Assembly (NCBI RefSeq): GCF_014138625.1
Contig: NZ_JACJHY010000005.1
Coordinates: 62,001 to 126,000, forward strand
Source: Aminobacter ciceronei
GTDB lineage: Bacteria; Pseudomonadota; Alphaproteobacteria; Rhizobiales; Rhizobiaceae
DNA length: 64,000 nt
Direction of reading: 5' to 3'
Part shown: piece after piece, positions 1 through 8,977 of the stretch
Numbering within the stretch: the first letter of the stretch is position 1
Layout: each line of letters begins with the position of its first letter
Made by a program: the position numbers and the translations under genes
The notes under the pieces: model-generated
The model's input: only the letters and a program-made list of their open reading frames with translations
What the model was told of the DNA's origin: nothing
Database searches by the model: none

Positions 1-1
1 G

Positions 2-34
2 CCAGAGATCATGCTGGCTCAGACCGCAGCCTAA
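2..34 (+). CDS. 3' end of an upstream gene (partial)
   Basis: An open frame enters from the left edge, reads ten codons ending in LAQTAA and stops with TAA. A strong intrinsic terminator begins eight bases later, which supports a real gene end here. Nothing can be said about function from ten residues. Confidence 0.4.
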   Translation, partial: PEIMLAQTAA

Positions 35-41
35 AGAGCCA

Positions 42-66
42 GGGCCGGGCAACAGCCCGGCCCTTT
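42..66 (+). terminator. Intrinsic terminator
   Basis: A perfect 9-bp GC stem (GGGCCGGGC / GCCCGGCCC) with a 4-nt loop is followed by TTT. It closes the gene that runs in from the left edge and separates it from the LysE-type gene. Confidence 0.75.
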
Positions 67-127
67 CCCCGACATCTGTCCTGGGCGCCGAGGCGACCAG
101 GATCTTGCGATGCTATGAGGTCTTGCG

Positions 128-727
128 ATGGAGAATTGGCTCGCATTTTCGGCCGCTACGATAACGTTGCTTTTCGTTCCAGGACCGACCAACACGCTGA
201 TTGCAAGCAACGGTGCGCTGCTCGGCTGGAAATCTGCGCTCAGGCTTTTGCCTGCAGAGCTGGTCGGATACCTCTGCGCCATCCTTGGCTGGTCGCTCGG
301 CCTGTCGCTCGCCACCGGCTTCGTTCATTCGGCCGCATCGTTTGCTGCAATAATCGCTGCGGCTGCACTGCTTGTGTCGGCGCGCAAGCTTTGGAGCTGG
401 GATATGGCGCGTCAGAGCCGTCGCGGCTCACGAGCCCTCGACATCTTCATCGTAACGCTTTGCAATCCCAAGGCGCTGCTGTTTGCACTCACCATCGTTC
501 CACACCTGCGTGAAGGCGATGTTCCGGCCGCGCTGCCATATCTGGCGTACCTGTCGCTGCTGATCCTGACCATCGGGTCCATCTGGACCCTGATCGGTGC
601 AGGGATCGCCCGACGCTTCCGGCATTTTGCCTCGTCTCGGCTTTTCGCCCGCTTGGGGGCGGCCGTGCTGGTGTTTTTCGCCACTTCGCTTTTCGTGACG
701 ACCCTTCTGCGGGCCTTCGAGCTCTAG
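128..727 (+). CDS. LysE/RhtB family amino-acid exporter
   Basis: The 199-residue product is predicted to be an inner-membrane exporter of the LysE/RhtB family, which expels amino acids or their analogues. The family signature PGPTNTL lies at about residues 18-24, after the first membrane helix. About five more hydrophobic segments follow, with a polar loop around residues 90-110, and the length is normal for the family. The ATG has a GAGG Shine-Dalgarno about 8 bases upstream. The substrate cannot be read from the sequence. The gene stands alone between a terminator and the acyl-CoA synthetase. Confidence 0.85.
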   Translation: MENWLAFSAATITLLFVPGPTNTLIASNGALLGWKSALRLLPAELVGYLCAILGWSLGLSLATGFVHSAASFAAIIAAAALLVSARKLWSWDMARQSRRGSRALDIFIVTLCNPKALLFALTIVPHLREGDVPAALPYLAYLSLLILTIGSIWTLIGAGIARRFRHFASSRLFARLGAAVLVFFATSLFVTTLLRAFEL

Positions 728-817
728 CAGCCCATCGATCCTCACGACAATTTCCAACCAGACTCGTTCGCCCCGCGTGGGGCCAACGACGACCTTCATC
801 GTACCCAAGGCAATCAG

Positions 818-2404
818 ATGATCTCAGAAGACGCCGACTGGAAGTTCACCACCATTCCTGCCCTCTGCGCGCGGGCGGCCGAGCTCTATGGCACACGCAC
901 GGCCGTTGAAGACAACGGCGTCGTGCTGAACTTCATTGAGCTCGACACGATGCGCAAGCGCGTCGCCAAGGCGATGATCGCAGCCGGTGTCGAGAAGGGC
1001 GACCGCATCATGGTCTGGGCGCCCAACACCTGGAAATGGTTCGCCACAGCCCTTGGCCTCGTCACCGCAGGCGCCGTGCTCATTCCCGCCAGCACCCGCT
1101 TCAAGGGCGCGGAAATCGCCGAGCTGGTGAAGCGCAGCGGCACCTCGGTGCTGTTTTCGGTCGGCGACTTCCTGGGCACCTATTACCCTGACCAGCTCCG
1201 TGCCGAGACGCGCGACCTGCTGCGCGAAGTGGTCGTCATCGGCGACGGCAGCAAAGGCGATCGCGACTGGGAGAGCTTCGTTGCATCGGGCGACAGCATC
1301 AGCGATGCCGAGCTTGCCGCACGCGAGGCCACTGTCGGCCCGGACGATCTCTGCGACATGCTGTTCACCTCGGGCACCACGGGTTATCCCAAGGGCGTCA
1401 TGTACGGTCACCAGCAGTGCCTTCGGGCGATCGATGCCTGGGCGACGCGTGTCGGTATCCGCGAGCATGACCGCATCCTGGTCATCCCGCCGCTTTTCCA
1501 CGTCTTCGGCTATCGTGCCGGGGCAATGGTGGCACTTATGCGCGGCGCCGTCTTCATGCCGCATCTCACCTATGATGCCGGCGAAATTCTCAAGCGCGTC
1601 GCCGAAGAGAAGATCAGCGTCATCCCCGGTCCGCCCGCCATCTTCCAGGGCATGCTCCAGCATCCGGGACTGGCAAAATTCGACACCTCCAGCCTGCGTC
1701 TGGCCGTTACGGGAAGCACGACAATTCCGCCTATTCTGGTCCATCGGATGCGAACAGAACTTGGCATAGCGGGCGTGGTGACAGGCTATGGCCTGACCGA
1801 ATGCGGCGGCTATGGCACGATGTGCCTGGCGACCGATCCGGATGAGGTGATTGCCAACACCGCCGGCAAGGCGGCTCCCGGCGTCGAAGTCCGTATCATG
1901 GCCGACGACGGCCATTTCCTGCCCGACGGCAAGCCCGGCGAAGTGGTGATCCGCGGCTACATCGTCATGAAGGGTTACTTCAACGATCTGGAAGCCACTG
2001 CCAGGACCATTGATCCGGAGGGGTGGCTGCACACAGGCGATATCGGCTGCTTCGACACGGATGGCAACCTGCGCATAGAGGGCCGTCTCAAGGACATGTA
2101 CATCACCGGCGGCTTCAACTGCTATCCGGCCGAGATCGAGCGCATCCTGAGCCAGCACCCCGCCATCGGCATCGTTGCCGTCATCGGCGTGCCTGACGAG
2201 CGTCTCGGCGAGGTCGGCAAGGCCTATGTCGTGCTGCGCCCGGGCACCAGCGCCACCGAAAAGGACATCATCGACTGGTCGCGTGCCAACATGGCCAACT
2301 ACAAGTGCCCGCGCAGCGTCGAGGTCCGATCCTCATTGCCGACCAGCCCGCAGGGCAAGGTCGTCAAGGACCTGCTCGAGGCTACGCTTACAAAATGTGC
2401 CTGA
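818..2404 (+). CDS. Class I AMP-dependent acyl-CoA synthetase (FadD3-like)
   Basis: This 528-residue cytoplasmic enzyme should activate a carboxylic acid to its acyl-CoA through an acyl-adenylate. The ATP-binding P-loop TSGTTGYPKG is at residues 184-193, YGLTE follows in the middle of the protein, and HTGDIG plus GRLKDMYITGG mark the hinge. The catalytic lysine is in PQGKVVKD near the C-terminus, so all core motifs are intact. The sequence resembles FadD3/medium-chain ligases more than acetyl-CoA synthetases, but the substrate is unknown. Its neighbours are not fatty-acid or steroid genes, so context gives no substrate clue. Confidence 0.85.
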   Translation: MISEDADWKFTTIPALCARAAELYGTRTAVEDNGVVLNFIELDTMRKRVAKAMIAAGVEKGDRIMVWAPNTWKWFATALGLVTAGAVLIPASTRFKGAEIAELVKRSGTSVLFSVGDFLGTYYPDQLRAETRDLLREVVVIGDGSKGDRDWESFVASGDSISDAELAAREATVGPDDLCDMLFTSGTTGYPKGVMYGHQQCLRAIDAWATRVGIREHDRILVIPPLFHVFGYRAGAMVALMRGAVFMPHLTYDAGEILKRVAEEKISVIPGPPAIFQGMLQHPGLAKFDTSSLRLAVTGSTTIPPILVHRMRTELGIAGVVTGYGLTECGGYGTMCLATDPDEVIANTAGKAAPGVEVRIMADDGHFLPDGKPGEVVIRGYIVMKGYFNDLEATARTIDPEGWLHTGDIGCFDTDGNLRIEGRLKDMYITGGFNCYPAEIERILSQHPAIGIVAVIGVPDERLGEVGKAYVVLRPGTSATEKDIIDWSRANMANYKCPRSVEVRSSLPTSPQGKVVKDLLEATLTKCA

Positions 2405-2533
2405 AGGGACCTCGTTTCTCTCGTCTCGTGTGATCGCCGTGCCAGCGCCCGTCGGGACTGAGCGCAATAGGTCTGCATCAATTGGCCTTTGCGTCGAACA
2501 GACACGCCGTTCCCTTCTGATTGGTCCGCGACT

Positions 2534-4267
2534 ATGGTGATGCCGACTTCTGGCCAGCATCAACCCGACGTGACCTCACCCCTCTCCAATCCCCGCCTCC
2601 TTGGCCTCGCGCTCTGGCTCACAGCCATGGCGGTCTTCGTCGCTCTATCGGTGGAGACGTCGCGGACGCGCATGGCGGACGAGCTGGAGGTGGCGGCACG
2701 AACGTTGCACCGACTGATCTCGCAGCGCGTGGCGCAGCACGACGCGCATCTGACCACGCTGATCGCCCTGTCGAGCGGGGCCGAGCCGGCGTCCGGCGGC
2801 GCCGTGCGGCAGGTGATGGAGAGCATTTCGCGCTTCTATCCGCGCATCGCCTGGCTGTCGCTTGTCTCGCTCGACGCCCAGACGGCGGCCGGTGGCGAGA
2901 TGGGCGGAAGTCAGGGAGCAGCGACGTCCGGCAGTTCGGGAGCATCGTATCCGGCAGGCACTTCGGCCGTTCTTGTGCGCGAGGTGGTCGATGTGCCCGC
3001 GGGCGGCGGGCCCGAGTTGACGCCGCTCGCCGCGGAGATTGCCGCGCAGGTGCGCGGCAGAGCGAGCGTCTACGCCGCCGGCGCGGGGCGCTATCTCCTG
3101 GCCAAGCGCGCGCCGGCGCCGTCCGACCACGCCGTGGTGCTGATGATCGAAGCGGCCAGGCTTGTGGAGCCGGAAGAGCGACCAGGCTTTGCGCATCTCC
3201 GGATCAGCCTCGACGATGCTGCCCTGGTCGACCTCCCTGCCGATGCTTCATTCGGCCCCGGCGTGTCGTGGCTAAAGCCGCCGCATTTCGAGAAGGTGAT
3301 CGACGGCGAGGGGCAGCGGCTGTTGCTGTCGCTCGACCGATCGCTGCCCTTGGCAGCCCTGGTGCCGCCCGGGCGGCTGCTGGGTTTTGCCGTGGTGGCG
3401 GGGCTGCTGGCGGCTGCCCTGAGCTTCGGGCTGGGGCAGAGGGCGGCGGTGAAGCGCTCCGAGCTTGTGGCGCAGGCGGCCGAGGCGCGGGCGCTGTTGC
3501 AGGAGCGAGAGACGCTTCTGGCGCATGCCTCGCGCGTCAACGCCATGGGCGAACTGGCGTCGGGCATCGCGCATGAGCTGACGCAGCCGCTGACCGCGCT
3601 GCTGAGCCGCAGCCAGGCTGCCCTTCGGCTGTCACAGGCGGACAGGCCTGACATGGCGATGATTTCGCAGGCGCTCGACGTTAATGTGCGCGAGGCCAAG
3701 CGTGCCGGCGAGATGCTGAAGCGGATGCGCGACTATGCCTCCAACAAGGCGCCTGAACGGGCGCGGCAGGACCTGAACGCCATCGTGGCCGAGGTTGTGG
3801 CGCTGACCTGCACCGACCTCGAGCGGCGCGGGGTTGCCCTGGTTCTGGAACTCGGGCAACCGGCGCCGGAGGCGGTGGTCGACGCGATCGAGATGGAGCA
3901 GGTGCTGCACAATCTGATCCGCAACGCGGCGGAGGCGACCGGCCGCGGCGGGACAGTGAGGATTGCCACCCTGCGGGAGCAGCGCGAGGCGAAGCTTGTG
4001 GTCAGCGACGACGGGCCGGGCATCCCCGACGAGGTGCTGCCGAAGCTGTTCACGCCGTTCTTCACCACCAAGGCCGACGGCATGGGGCTGGGACTGTCGC
4101 TGTGCGCGTCGCTGGTGGAACGGGTGGATGGACGCATCGCCGCGGAAAACGCAGCGCCGCGCGGGGCGCGCTTTACGGTGACATTGCCCCTGGCAGGGGA
4201 GGCCAGGGGAGCGCGGGCGGCGGCGGGCAACGGGTCGCCGAGCGCGGAAGGCAGAGATGATGCATAA
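2534..4267 (+). CDS. Membrane sensor histidine kinase
   Basis: This is the sensor partner of the response regulator that overlaps its 3' end. A transmembrane helix near residues 20-40 and a second near 285-305 enclose a periplasmic sensor domain of about 240 residues. A short linker leads to a HisKA domain with phospho-acceptor His about residue 347 (GIAHELTQPL). The HATPase domain has an N box (NLIRNAAEA), DDGPGIP, and GMGLGLSL. The layout is that of DctB-like sensor kinases. An upstream TTG at 2489 is in frame, but the ATG at 2534 (or 2540) gives a more normal N-terminus. Confidence 0.85.
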   Translation: MVMPTSGQHQPDVTSPLSNPRLLGLALWLTAMAVFVALSVETSRTRMADELEVAARTLHRLISQRVAQHDAHLTTLIALSSGAEPASGGAVRQVMESISRFYPRIAWLSLVSLDAQTAAGGEMGGSQGAATSGSSGASYPAGTSAVLVREVVDVPAGGGPELTPLAAEIAAQVRGRASVYAAGAGRYLLAKRAPAPSDHAVVLMIEAARLVEPEERPGFAHLRISLDDAALVDLPADASFGPGVSWLKPPHFEKVIDGEGQRLLLSLDRSLPLAALVPPGRLLGFAVVAGLLAAALSFGLGQRAAVKRSELVAQAAEARALLQERETLLAHASRVNAMGELASGIAHELTQPLTALLSRSQAALRLSQADRPDMAMISQALDVNVREAKRAGEMLKRMRDYASNKAPERARQDLNAIVAEVVALTCTDLERRGVALVLELGQPAPEAVVDAIEMEQVLHNLIRNAAEATGRGGTVRIATLREQREAKLVVSDDGPGIPDEVLPKLFTPFFTTKADGMGLGLSLCASLVERVDGRIAAENAAPRGARFTVTLPLAGEARGARAAAGNGSPSAEGRDDA

Positions 4268-4841
4268 GGTCTATCTGGTCGACGACGATGAGGCGGTGCG
4301 CGAGGCGCTGGCGTTCCTGCTCTCGACCTACGGGATTACGGCGGAGACCTTCGGCGACCCGCAGACATTCCTGGCACATGTCGACGAGAGCCGGCCGGGC
4401 GTGCTGGTGGTGGATCTGCGCATGCCGCTGGTGTCGGGCCAGCAATTGCACCAGAAGCTGCGCGAGCGCGACATCGACTGGCCGACCATCATGATCACCG
4501 GGCATGGCGACGTGGCTGCCTGCCGGCGGGCGTTCAAGTCGGGCATCCAGGATTTCCTGACCAAGCCGGTCGACGGCGAGGTGCTGGTCGATGCGCTGCA
4601 GCAGGCTTTTGCCAGCCTAGACGCTGGGCTGGAGAAGCGCGAAGCCCGGGCGCTTCTGGCCAGGCTTACAGAGCGCGAGCGCGAGGTGCTCGACATGGTG
4701 GCGCGAGGCTGGGCGAGCAAGGAAATCGCCGCGAGCCTCGAGGTCTCGGCCCGCACCATCGACGCGCACCGGGCGAAGATCGCGGAGAAGCTCGGCACCA
4801 GCGCTGTGGCCGAGCAGGTGCGGCTGGCGCTTCTCGCTTAG
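4257..4841 (+). CDS. FixJ/NarL-type response regulator
   Basis: The 194-residue DNA-binding response regulator is translationally coupled to the kinase: its start lies inside the last codons of the kinase gene (11-bp overlap). The receiver domain has the acidic pocket VDDD at residues 8-11, phospho-acceptor Asp53 in VDLRMP and Lys in FLTKP near 103. A LuxR-type helix-turn-helix follows (LTEREREVL to about 175). The architecture matches FixJ/StyR/TodT regulators. The likely target is the divergence-free gene downstream at 5092, preceded by an inverted repeat at 4968. The start may be either of two consecutive ATGs. Confidence 0.88.
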   Translation: MMHKVYLVDDDEAVREALAFLLSTYGITAETFGDPQTFLAHVDESRPGVLVVDLRMPLVSGQQLHQKLRERDIDWPTIMITGHGDVAACRRAFKSGIQDFLTKPVDGEVLVDALQQAFASLDAGLEKREARALLARLTEREREVLDMVARGWASKEIAASLEVSARTIDAHRAKIAEKLGTSAVAEQVRLALLA

Positions 4842-4967
4842 CGAGGCGGCGGCTCTCCGGGAAACGGTCTACGCGATCAGTGATGCACGGCGGGGTCGGC
4901 ATAAGCGGGTGACTGCGCCTTGCGCGGTCCAGCGCTTGCGGAAAAATGTGCCGGCATCCGAAGGCAG

Positions 4968-4983
4968 TAGGTAATCCTACCTA
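4968..4983. promoter_or_regulatory. Candidate operator upstream of the HbpS-like gene
   Basis: TAGGTA-N4-TACCTA, a perfect 16-bp inverted repeat, lies 108 bases upstream of the secreted HbpS-like gene and just downstream of a LuxR-type response regulator. Such regulators bind short inverted repeats as dimers, so this is a reasonable but untested binding site. The rest of the 4842-5091 gap shows nothing else. Confidence 0.4.
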
Positions 4984-5091
4984 GGGCAGGTGGTGGCATC
5001 GCGGATTCTGCCCGGCGGCGGTTCGGCGTAGTTCTGGCATCGGACAAGCAAGACGCTTTCTCCCGAGCAACATCAGGACAGGAACCCAGTC

Positions 5092-5580
5092 ATGATCAAG
5101 AGCATTTTCCTCGCCGCCGCTGCCACCGTCGCCATCTCCGGTGCTGCTTCCGCACAGGTGCTGACCGAGAAGAACATCTCGTCGAGCCTCGCCGTCGAGA
5201 TCGCCCAGAACGCGGTCGCAGCCTGCGCCGCCGACAAGTACAACGTCACTGCCGCAGTGGTTGACCGCGCCGGCGTGCTGCGCGCCCTCGTTCGCGCCGA
5301 CAATGCCGGCACGCACACCGTTTCGGCTGCCCAGGACAAGGCCTTCACCTCGGCCTCGTCGCGTACGCCGACCTCCAAGATGGCCGAGAACGTGCAGAAG
5401 AATCCGGGCGCTGCCGGCCTGGTCGACATTGACGGCTTCCTGGTGCTCGCCGGCGGCATGCCGATCAAGGCTGGCGACGCTGTCATCGGCGCCATCGGTG
5501 TCGGCGGCGCGCCGGGCGGCAACTTCGACGAGGCTTGCGCCGTTGTGGCCATCGAAAAGGCTGCCGACAAGCTGAAGTAA
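5092..5580 (+). CDS. Secreted GlcG/HbpS family protein (DUF336)
   Basis: The 162-residue protein has a Sec signal peptide (AAAATVAISGAASAQ, cleavage after about residue 21). The rest is one GlcG/HbpS domain; the family includes haem-degrading or haem-binding HbpS and GlcG. Family hallmarks visible are AVVDRAGVL, the alanine- and serine-rich KAFTSAS segment, and GGMPIKAGDAVIGAIGVGGAPGG near the C-terminus. It is probably periplasmic. It sits immediately downstream of a two-component pair that may regulate it. A strong terminator follows, so it is monocistronic. Confidence 0.85.
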   Translation: MIKSIFLAAAATVAISGAASAQVLTEKNISSSLAVEIAQNAVAACAADKYNVTAAVVDRAGVLRALVRADNAGTHTVSAAQDKAFTSASSRTPTSKMAENVQKNPGAAGLVDIDGFLVLAGGMPIKAGDAVIGAIGVGGAPGGNFDEACAVVAIEKAADKLK

Positions 5581-5611
5581 GCCTGTCCGGCACATTGCCG
5601 GCAATAACGAA

Positions 5612-5645
5612 GCCCCGCTTCCCATCTGGGGAGGCGGGGCCTTTT
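5612..5645 (+). terminator. Intrinsic terminator
   Basis: A 12-bp stem (GCCCCGCTTCCC pairing with GGGAGGCGGGGC, one G-T pair) with a 5-nt loop precedes CTTTT. It ends the HbpS-like gene. The convergent autotransporter gene stops 17 bases further on, so the hairpin may serve both strands. Confidence 0.85.
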
Positions 5646-5661
5646 CGTGTGCTGGCGCGGG

Positions 5662-8532
5662 TCAGAAGCCCATGGCGAAGGTGCCGCGCAACTGGTGCGC
5701 TGCGGTACCGTCGCCGACGGCACCGGCATAGCTGACATCGATGCGGGCATTGTCCCTGACGGCAAAGCTCAGGCCGGCATCGTAGACGAAGGCATCCGAC
5801 GCTAGGCTGTCGCCGAGGACGGAAAACGGTGCCGTGCCGGCAAACGCGAGGCGCGACAGCGGTGCGTCGCTGTCGGTGTGACGCCAGCCGAGCATGCCCT
5901 GCAGCGTGACGGATCGCGCGCCGGCCGGCAGTTCGGTGCTTGCCCTTATGCCGAGGGTGGAGATAGTCGCATCCTGATCGCCGGCTGCCCCGGTCAGTGC
6001 CGCGGCGCCGCCGGTCTCGGCAAATCCGTCGCTGCCGGTCCTGACATAAGCGATGCCGGCAAACGGCTCGACATAGGACGCGCCGAGGCCAAGGCGGTAG
6101 CCGACGTCGCCATGGACGAGGGTCGTTGTTGCGTCGTAGCCGGCGGCGAGACTGTCGGAGAAGCCGCCGAAGGCGACGCGGCGTTCGGTCGACAGATCGT
6201 GCCACGCCTGGATGGCACCGAATTGCAGGCGAAGCGCACCAAGTTCAGCCCCGGCGTAGATGCCGGCATGCAAGGTGTCGGCGGTACCGGTCGAGGCCTG
6301 CCCACCCCGAGAGATGCTGCTCCTGGAATAGCCGGCCATGGCGCCGAGGCGGATGCCTTCGGCGACTTCGCCGTCGAGGCCGCCGAACAGTGCCGCGGCC
6401 TTGACCTTGAAGCCTTCCGTGTCGTCCACACCGGATAATTCCGAGATATTGCCCACACCCTCGACCCAAAAGGCACGCGACGGCTTGCCGGCCGCCGCGT
6501 GGCTGTCGAAGGTCTGGCGGATGCGGTTCTGCACGGCATCCTGTGCCAGCGTCGAGGCAATGATGCCGGCGTTCATCAGCGAGGGGTGGATGTCGCCCGA
6601 CAGCTGGTCGAGCGCGTCGCGCGCGCCGCCGAAGGAAAGGCCAAGCAGGCCGCCGACCATCGGGTTGCCGGCCGAAAGGTTGTCGAGAGCGCCGGCCACG
6701 GCATGCTGGTTGTCGGTGATGGCGACGGTGCCGAACGCGGCACCGTTGAATTGCAGGGTGAGCCAGACCTCGCTGGCGTTCCTATAGTCGAGTGCACTGT
6801 CGAGGAAGGCAAAGTCGTCGGTGACGCCGCCAAAGGCGCCGGTCAGCGCTCCGGAGGTCGACAGGATCAGATACTCGTCCGACAGCGCATCCATGCCGTT
6901 GGCGACGACATTGACCGAAGACGTCGCATCGATGGTGGCGGTGCCGGCGGCGATGCGGCTGGCTGCACCGCCAATGCCGACTTCATAGAGCGAGCCTGCC
7001 TGAAAGGCGAAATCGCCCGCCACATCGAAGGTTCCATCGGGCGCGACGATTGCACCGGAGCGGATCGTGACGTCGCCGAGATCGCCGCTGCCTTCAAGCC
7101 TGGCGGTCGAGAAGACGTCGATCCCGCCGCCGAGGCCATCGCCGATCCATAAGGTCCCGCCAAGCACGTCGGTTGTTCCGGTGAAGCTTGAGCTGTTGGC
7201 GAGCAGGCGGCTCGTTCCGCTCAGATGCCTGATTGAGCCGTCGCCCGAAATGGCCGCGGCAAAATCATGGGCATCGTCGGTATGATTGAAGACGAGCGTG
7301 CCGCTGCCTGGTCCGAAAACGATTTTCGGTGCAGCGATGTTGCCCGCAGCGACGGCCGCGTCGCCCTCGGCTGCGCCGATGTTGAGCGTGCCGGTGGAAC
7401 CGCCGGCGAAGCCGATCTGTATGCCGGCAGCTGCCGTTGAGATCGTGCCGCCGTGGCTGACCGTGGCGGTACCGTCGCCATTCCATCCCAGCATGACATA
7501 TGTGCCCGACTCGACGCGGGAGCCCGAGCCGGAGACGATGAGGTCGCCCACGCCGGATGCGTCGGCCCCGACGATCACAGCTGCGCTTTGCAGTTTGCCG
7601 CCTGCAGTGACGCTGACCGAACCAGCCGATTTGACGCCGATCCTGATGTCGACTGTCGAGGTGAGGGCAGAGCCCGTGCCGCTGATGGTCAGTGTGCCCG
7701 AGGAGCCGGCTCCGCTGCCCAGAAAGGTACGATTGTTGGCCGTAACCTTCGCGCCGCCAGAGATATGCAATTCACCGACGCCGGACTGGCCGAGGACGAG
7801 GTTGGCGTTGGTGATCTGCCACAGCGTATCGGTCCCCGAGACGTTGGCGATGCCGTGGCCGCTCGCCTGCTGGCCCAAGGTCGCCACATAGCTGCTCGCA
7901 CTTGCGCCTTGGCTGACATTGAAGGTTCCCTCGCCGCCATCGCCGACGATGGTGCCACCGTTGCCGGTGTTGAGCCATTTCGAGTTCGCTCCGGTCACGT
8001 TGACCAGGCCGACGCTGCCCTCCTGCGTGGCAAGCGACGCCTGCGCGGCTTCAACACTGCCGCCAGCCGCGATGTTCAGTGTCCCTGATCCGTAGAAGCC
8101 GACATCGAGTGTGTCGGTCGTCCAAGTGGAGCCGCCCGTGACCGTCGCTTCGCCTGTCTGGCTGCTGGCAGGCGGCGCGCCGTTGACCGATGAGTTGCCG
8201 ATTATCGCCGATGTCGAGGTCAGGCTGCCGCCATTGACGATGTCGAGCGAGGCACCGGTGACGCCGCCGATGAAGATGGTGCTCGTGCTGGCCCCGGGGG
8301 TTCCGATGCTTGGGGCATTGGGTGCGCCCGGCTGGTTGACTATGACGGCTGTTCCGGCGGGGGTGCTGCCGGCCGACCAGTTGTCGCCGTTGAACCAGTC
8401 GCTGCTTTGATCTCCCTCCCAGGTCTGGGCATGAGAAGCGGCGGCAAGGCCGCACAAGACAGTGCTGGCCATGCCGGCAATCGCAATAGCGCGCAAAAAT
8501 CCGCGCTTGGCCATGCTGTGGTCAGTTGTCAT
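5662..8532 (-). CDS. Autotransporter outer-membrane protein (type V secretion)
   Basis: From the ATG at 8532 the product has 956 residues. A long signal peptide ends at about SHAQ, then a passenger of roughly 600 residues is built from glycine- and serine-rich beta-helix repeats (GSGTLTISG, GVGDLIVSGSGS, GDGTATVSHGG). A beta-barrel of about 280 residues follows and ends in phenylalanine (GTFAMGF), as outer-membrane barrels do. No protease triad or RGD was recognised, so an adhesin or surface structural role is more likely than an enzyme. The frame is open 34 codons further upstream, but the internal ATG has a GGGGAT Shine-Dalgarno and directly precedes the signal peptide. Confidence 0.88.
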   Translation of the reverse strand: MTTDHSMAKRGFLRAIAIAGMASTVLCGLAAASHAQTWEGDQSSDWFNGDNWSAGSTPAGTAVIVNQPGAPNAPSIGTPGASTSTIFIGGVTGASLDIVNGGSLTSTSAIIGNSSVNGAPPASSQTGEATVTGGSTWTTDTLDVGFYGSGTLNIAAGGSVEAAQASLATQEGSVGLVNVTGANSKWLNTGNGGTIVGDGGEGTFNVSQGASASSYVATLGQQASGHGIANVSGTDTLWQITNANLVLGQSGVGELHISGGAKVTANNRTFLGSGAGSSGTLTISGTGSALTSTVDIRIGVKSAGSVSVTAGGKLQSAAVIVGADASGVGDLIVSGSGSRVESGTYVMLGWNGDGTATVSHGGTISTAAAGIQIGFAGGSTGTLNIGAAEGDAAVAAGNIAAPKIVFGPGSGTLVFNHTDDAHDFAAAISGDGSIRHLSGTSRLLANSSSFTGTTDVLGGTLWIGDGLGGGIDVFSTARLEGSGDLGDVTIRSGAIVAPDGTFDVAGDFAFQAGSLYEVGIGGAASRIAAGTATIDATSSVNVVANGMDALSDEYLILSTSGALTGAFGGVTDDFAFLDSALDYRNASEVWLTLQFNGAAFGTVAITDNQHAVAGALDNLSAGNPMVGGLLGLSFGGARDALDQLSGDIHPSLMNAGIIASTLAQDAVQNRIRQTFDSHAAAGKPSRAFWVEGVGNISELSGVDDTEGFKVKAAALFGGLDGEVAEGIRLGAMAGYSRSSISRGGQASTGTADTLHAGIYAGAELGALRLQFGAIQAWHDLSTERRVAFGGFSDSLAAGYDATTTLVHGDVGYRLGLGASYVEPFAGIAYVRTGSDGFAETGGAAALTGAAGDQDATISTLGIRASTELPAGARSVTLQGMLGWRHTDSDAPLSRLAFAGTAPFSVLGDSLASDAFVYDAGLSFAVRDNARIDVSYAGAVGDGTAAHQLRGTFAMGF

Positions 8533-8977
8533 GATAGATCCCCAAAAAAATCGCTGTCTCAAAAATGGTGCTCCACAGCAGCAGGCTACCGCTCGAGTGG
8601 AGTGTTCAAATATGCCACCAGCAATTCCGTCCAAGTGATGACGTCGCCTGCGTATCGCAAGAGCTGAATACCGGACGAATAGCTTTCAGAAAATTCGCAT
8701 TGCCCCTTTCCACTAAGTAATAAGCTTTTGCTTATAGATCAATCGGCTCAAGGTCGGTTTCTACACTTGGCGGCTATTCATTTCGGCCCGGGGCATCTGC
8801 GGCCTTGCCAGAGGGCGGCCCGTATTCGGAATGCGGCTCCGAAGGCCGCTTCGGGATGGTTCCAAAATCGTTGCGGTGGCGGGCGAATGCGTCTATATAC
8901 GGGCCGAATTTCCCATTTTCTGGTGGTCTGACCACCGCCCGCGTGAGGGACGCGGGCGAGCGAAGAGGATATATCGC
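8533..8977. promoter_or_regulatory. Divergent promoter region of the autotransporter and trcR
   Basis: This 445-bp gap holds the upstream regions of two divergent genes. For trcR a good sigma70-type promoter is visible: TTGCGG at 8871-8876, 17-bp spacer, TATATA at 8894-8899. A small inverted repeat ATAAGC-TTTT-GCTTAT is at 8720-8735 in the AT-richer half, on the autotransporter side. No convincing gene was seen. Confidence 0.5.

Noticed and set aside
818-2404. Calling the acyl-CoA synthetase a steroid or long-chain ligase with gene symbol
   Set aside because: Only class motifs are seen; substrate and symbol cannot be determined from sequence and context.
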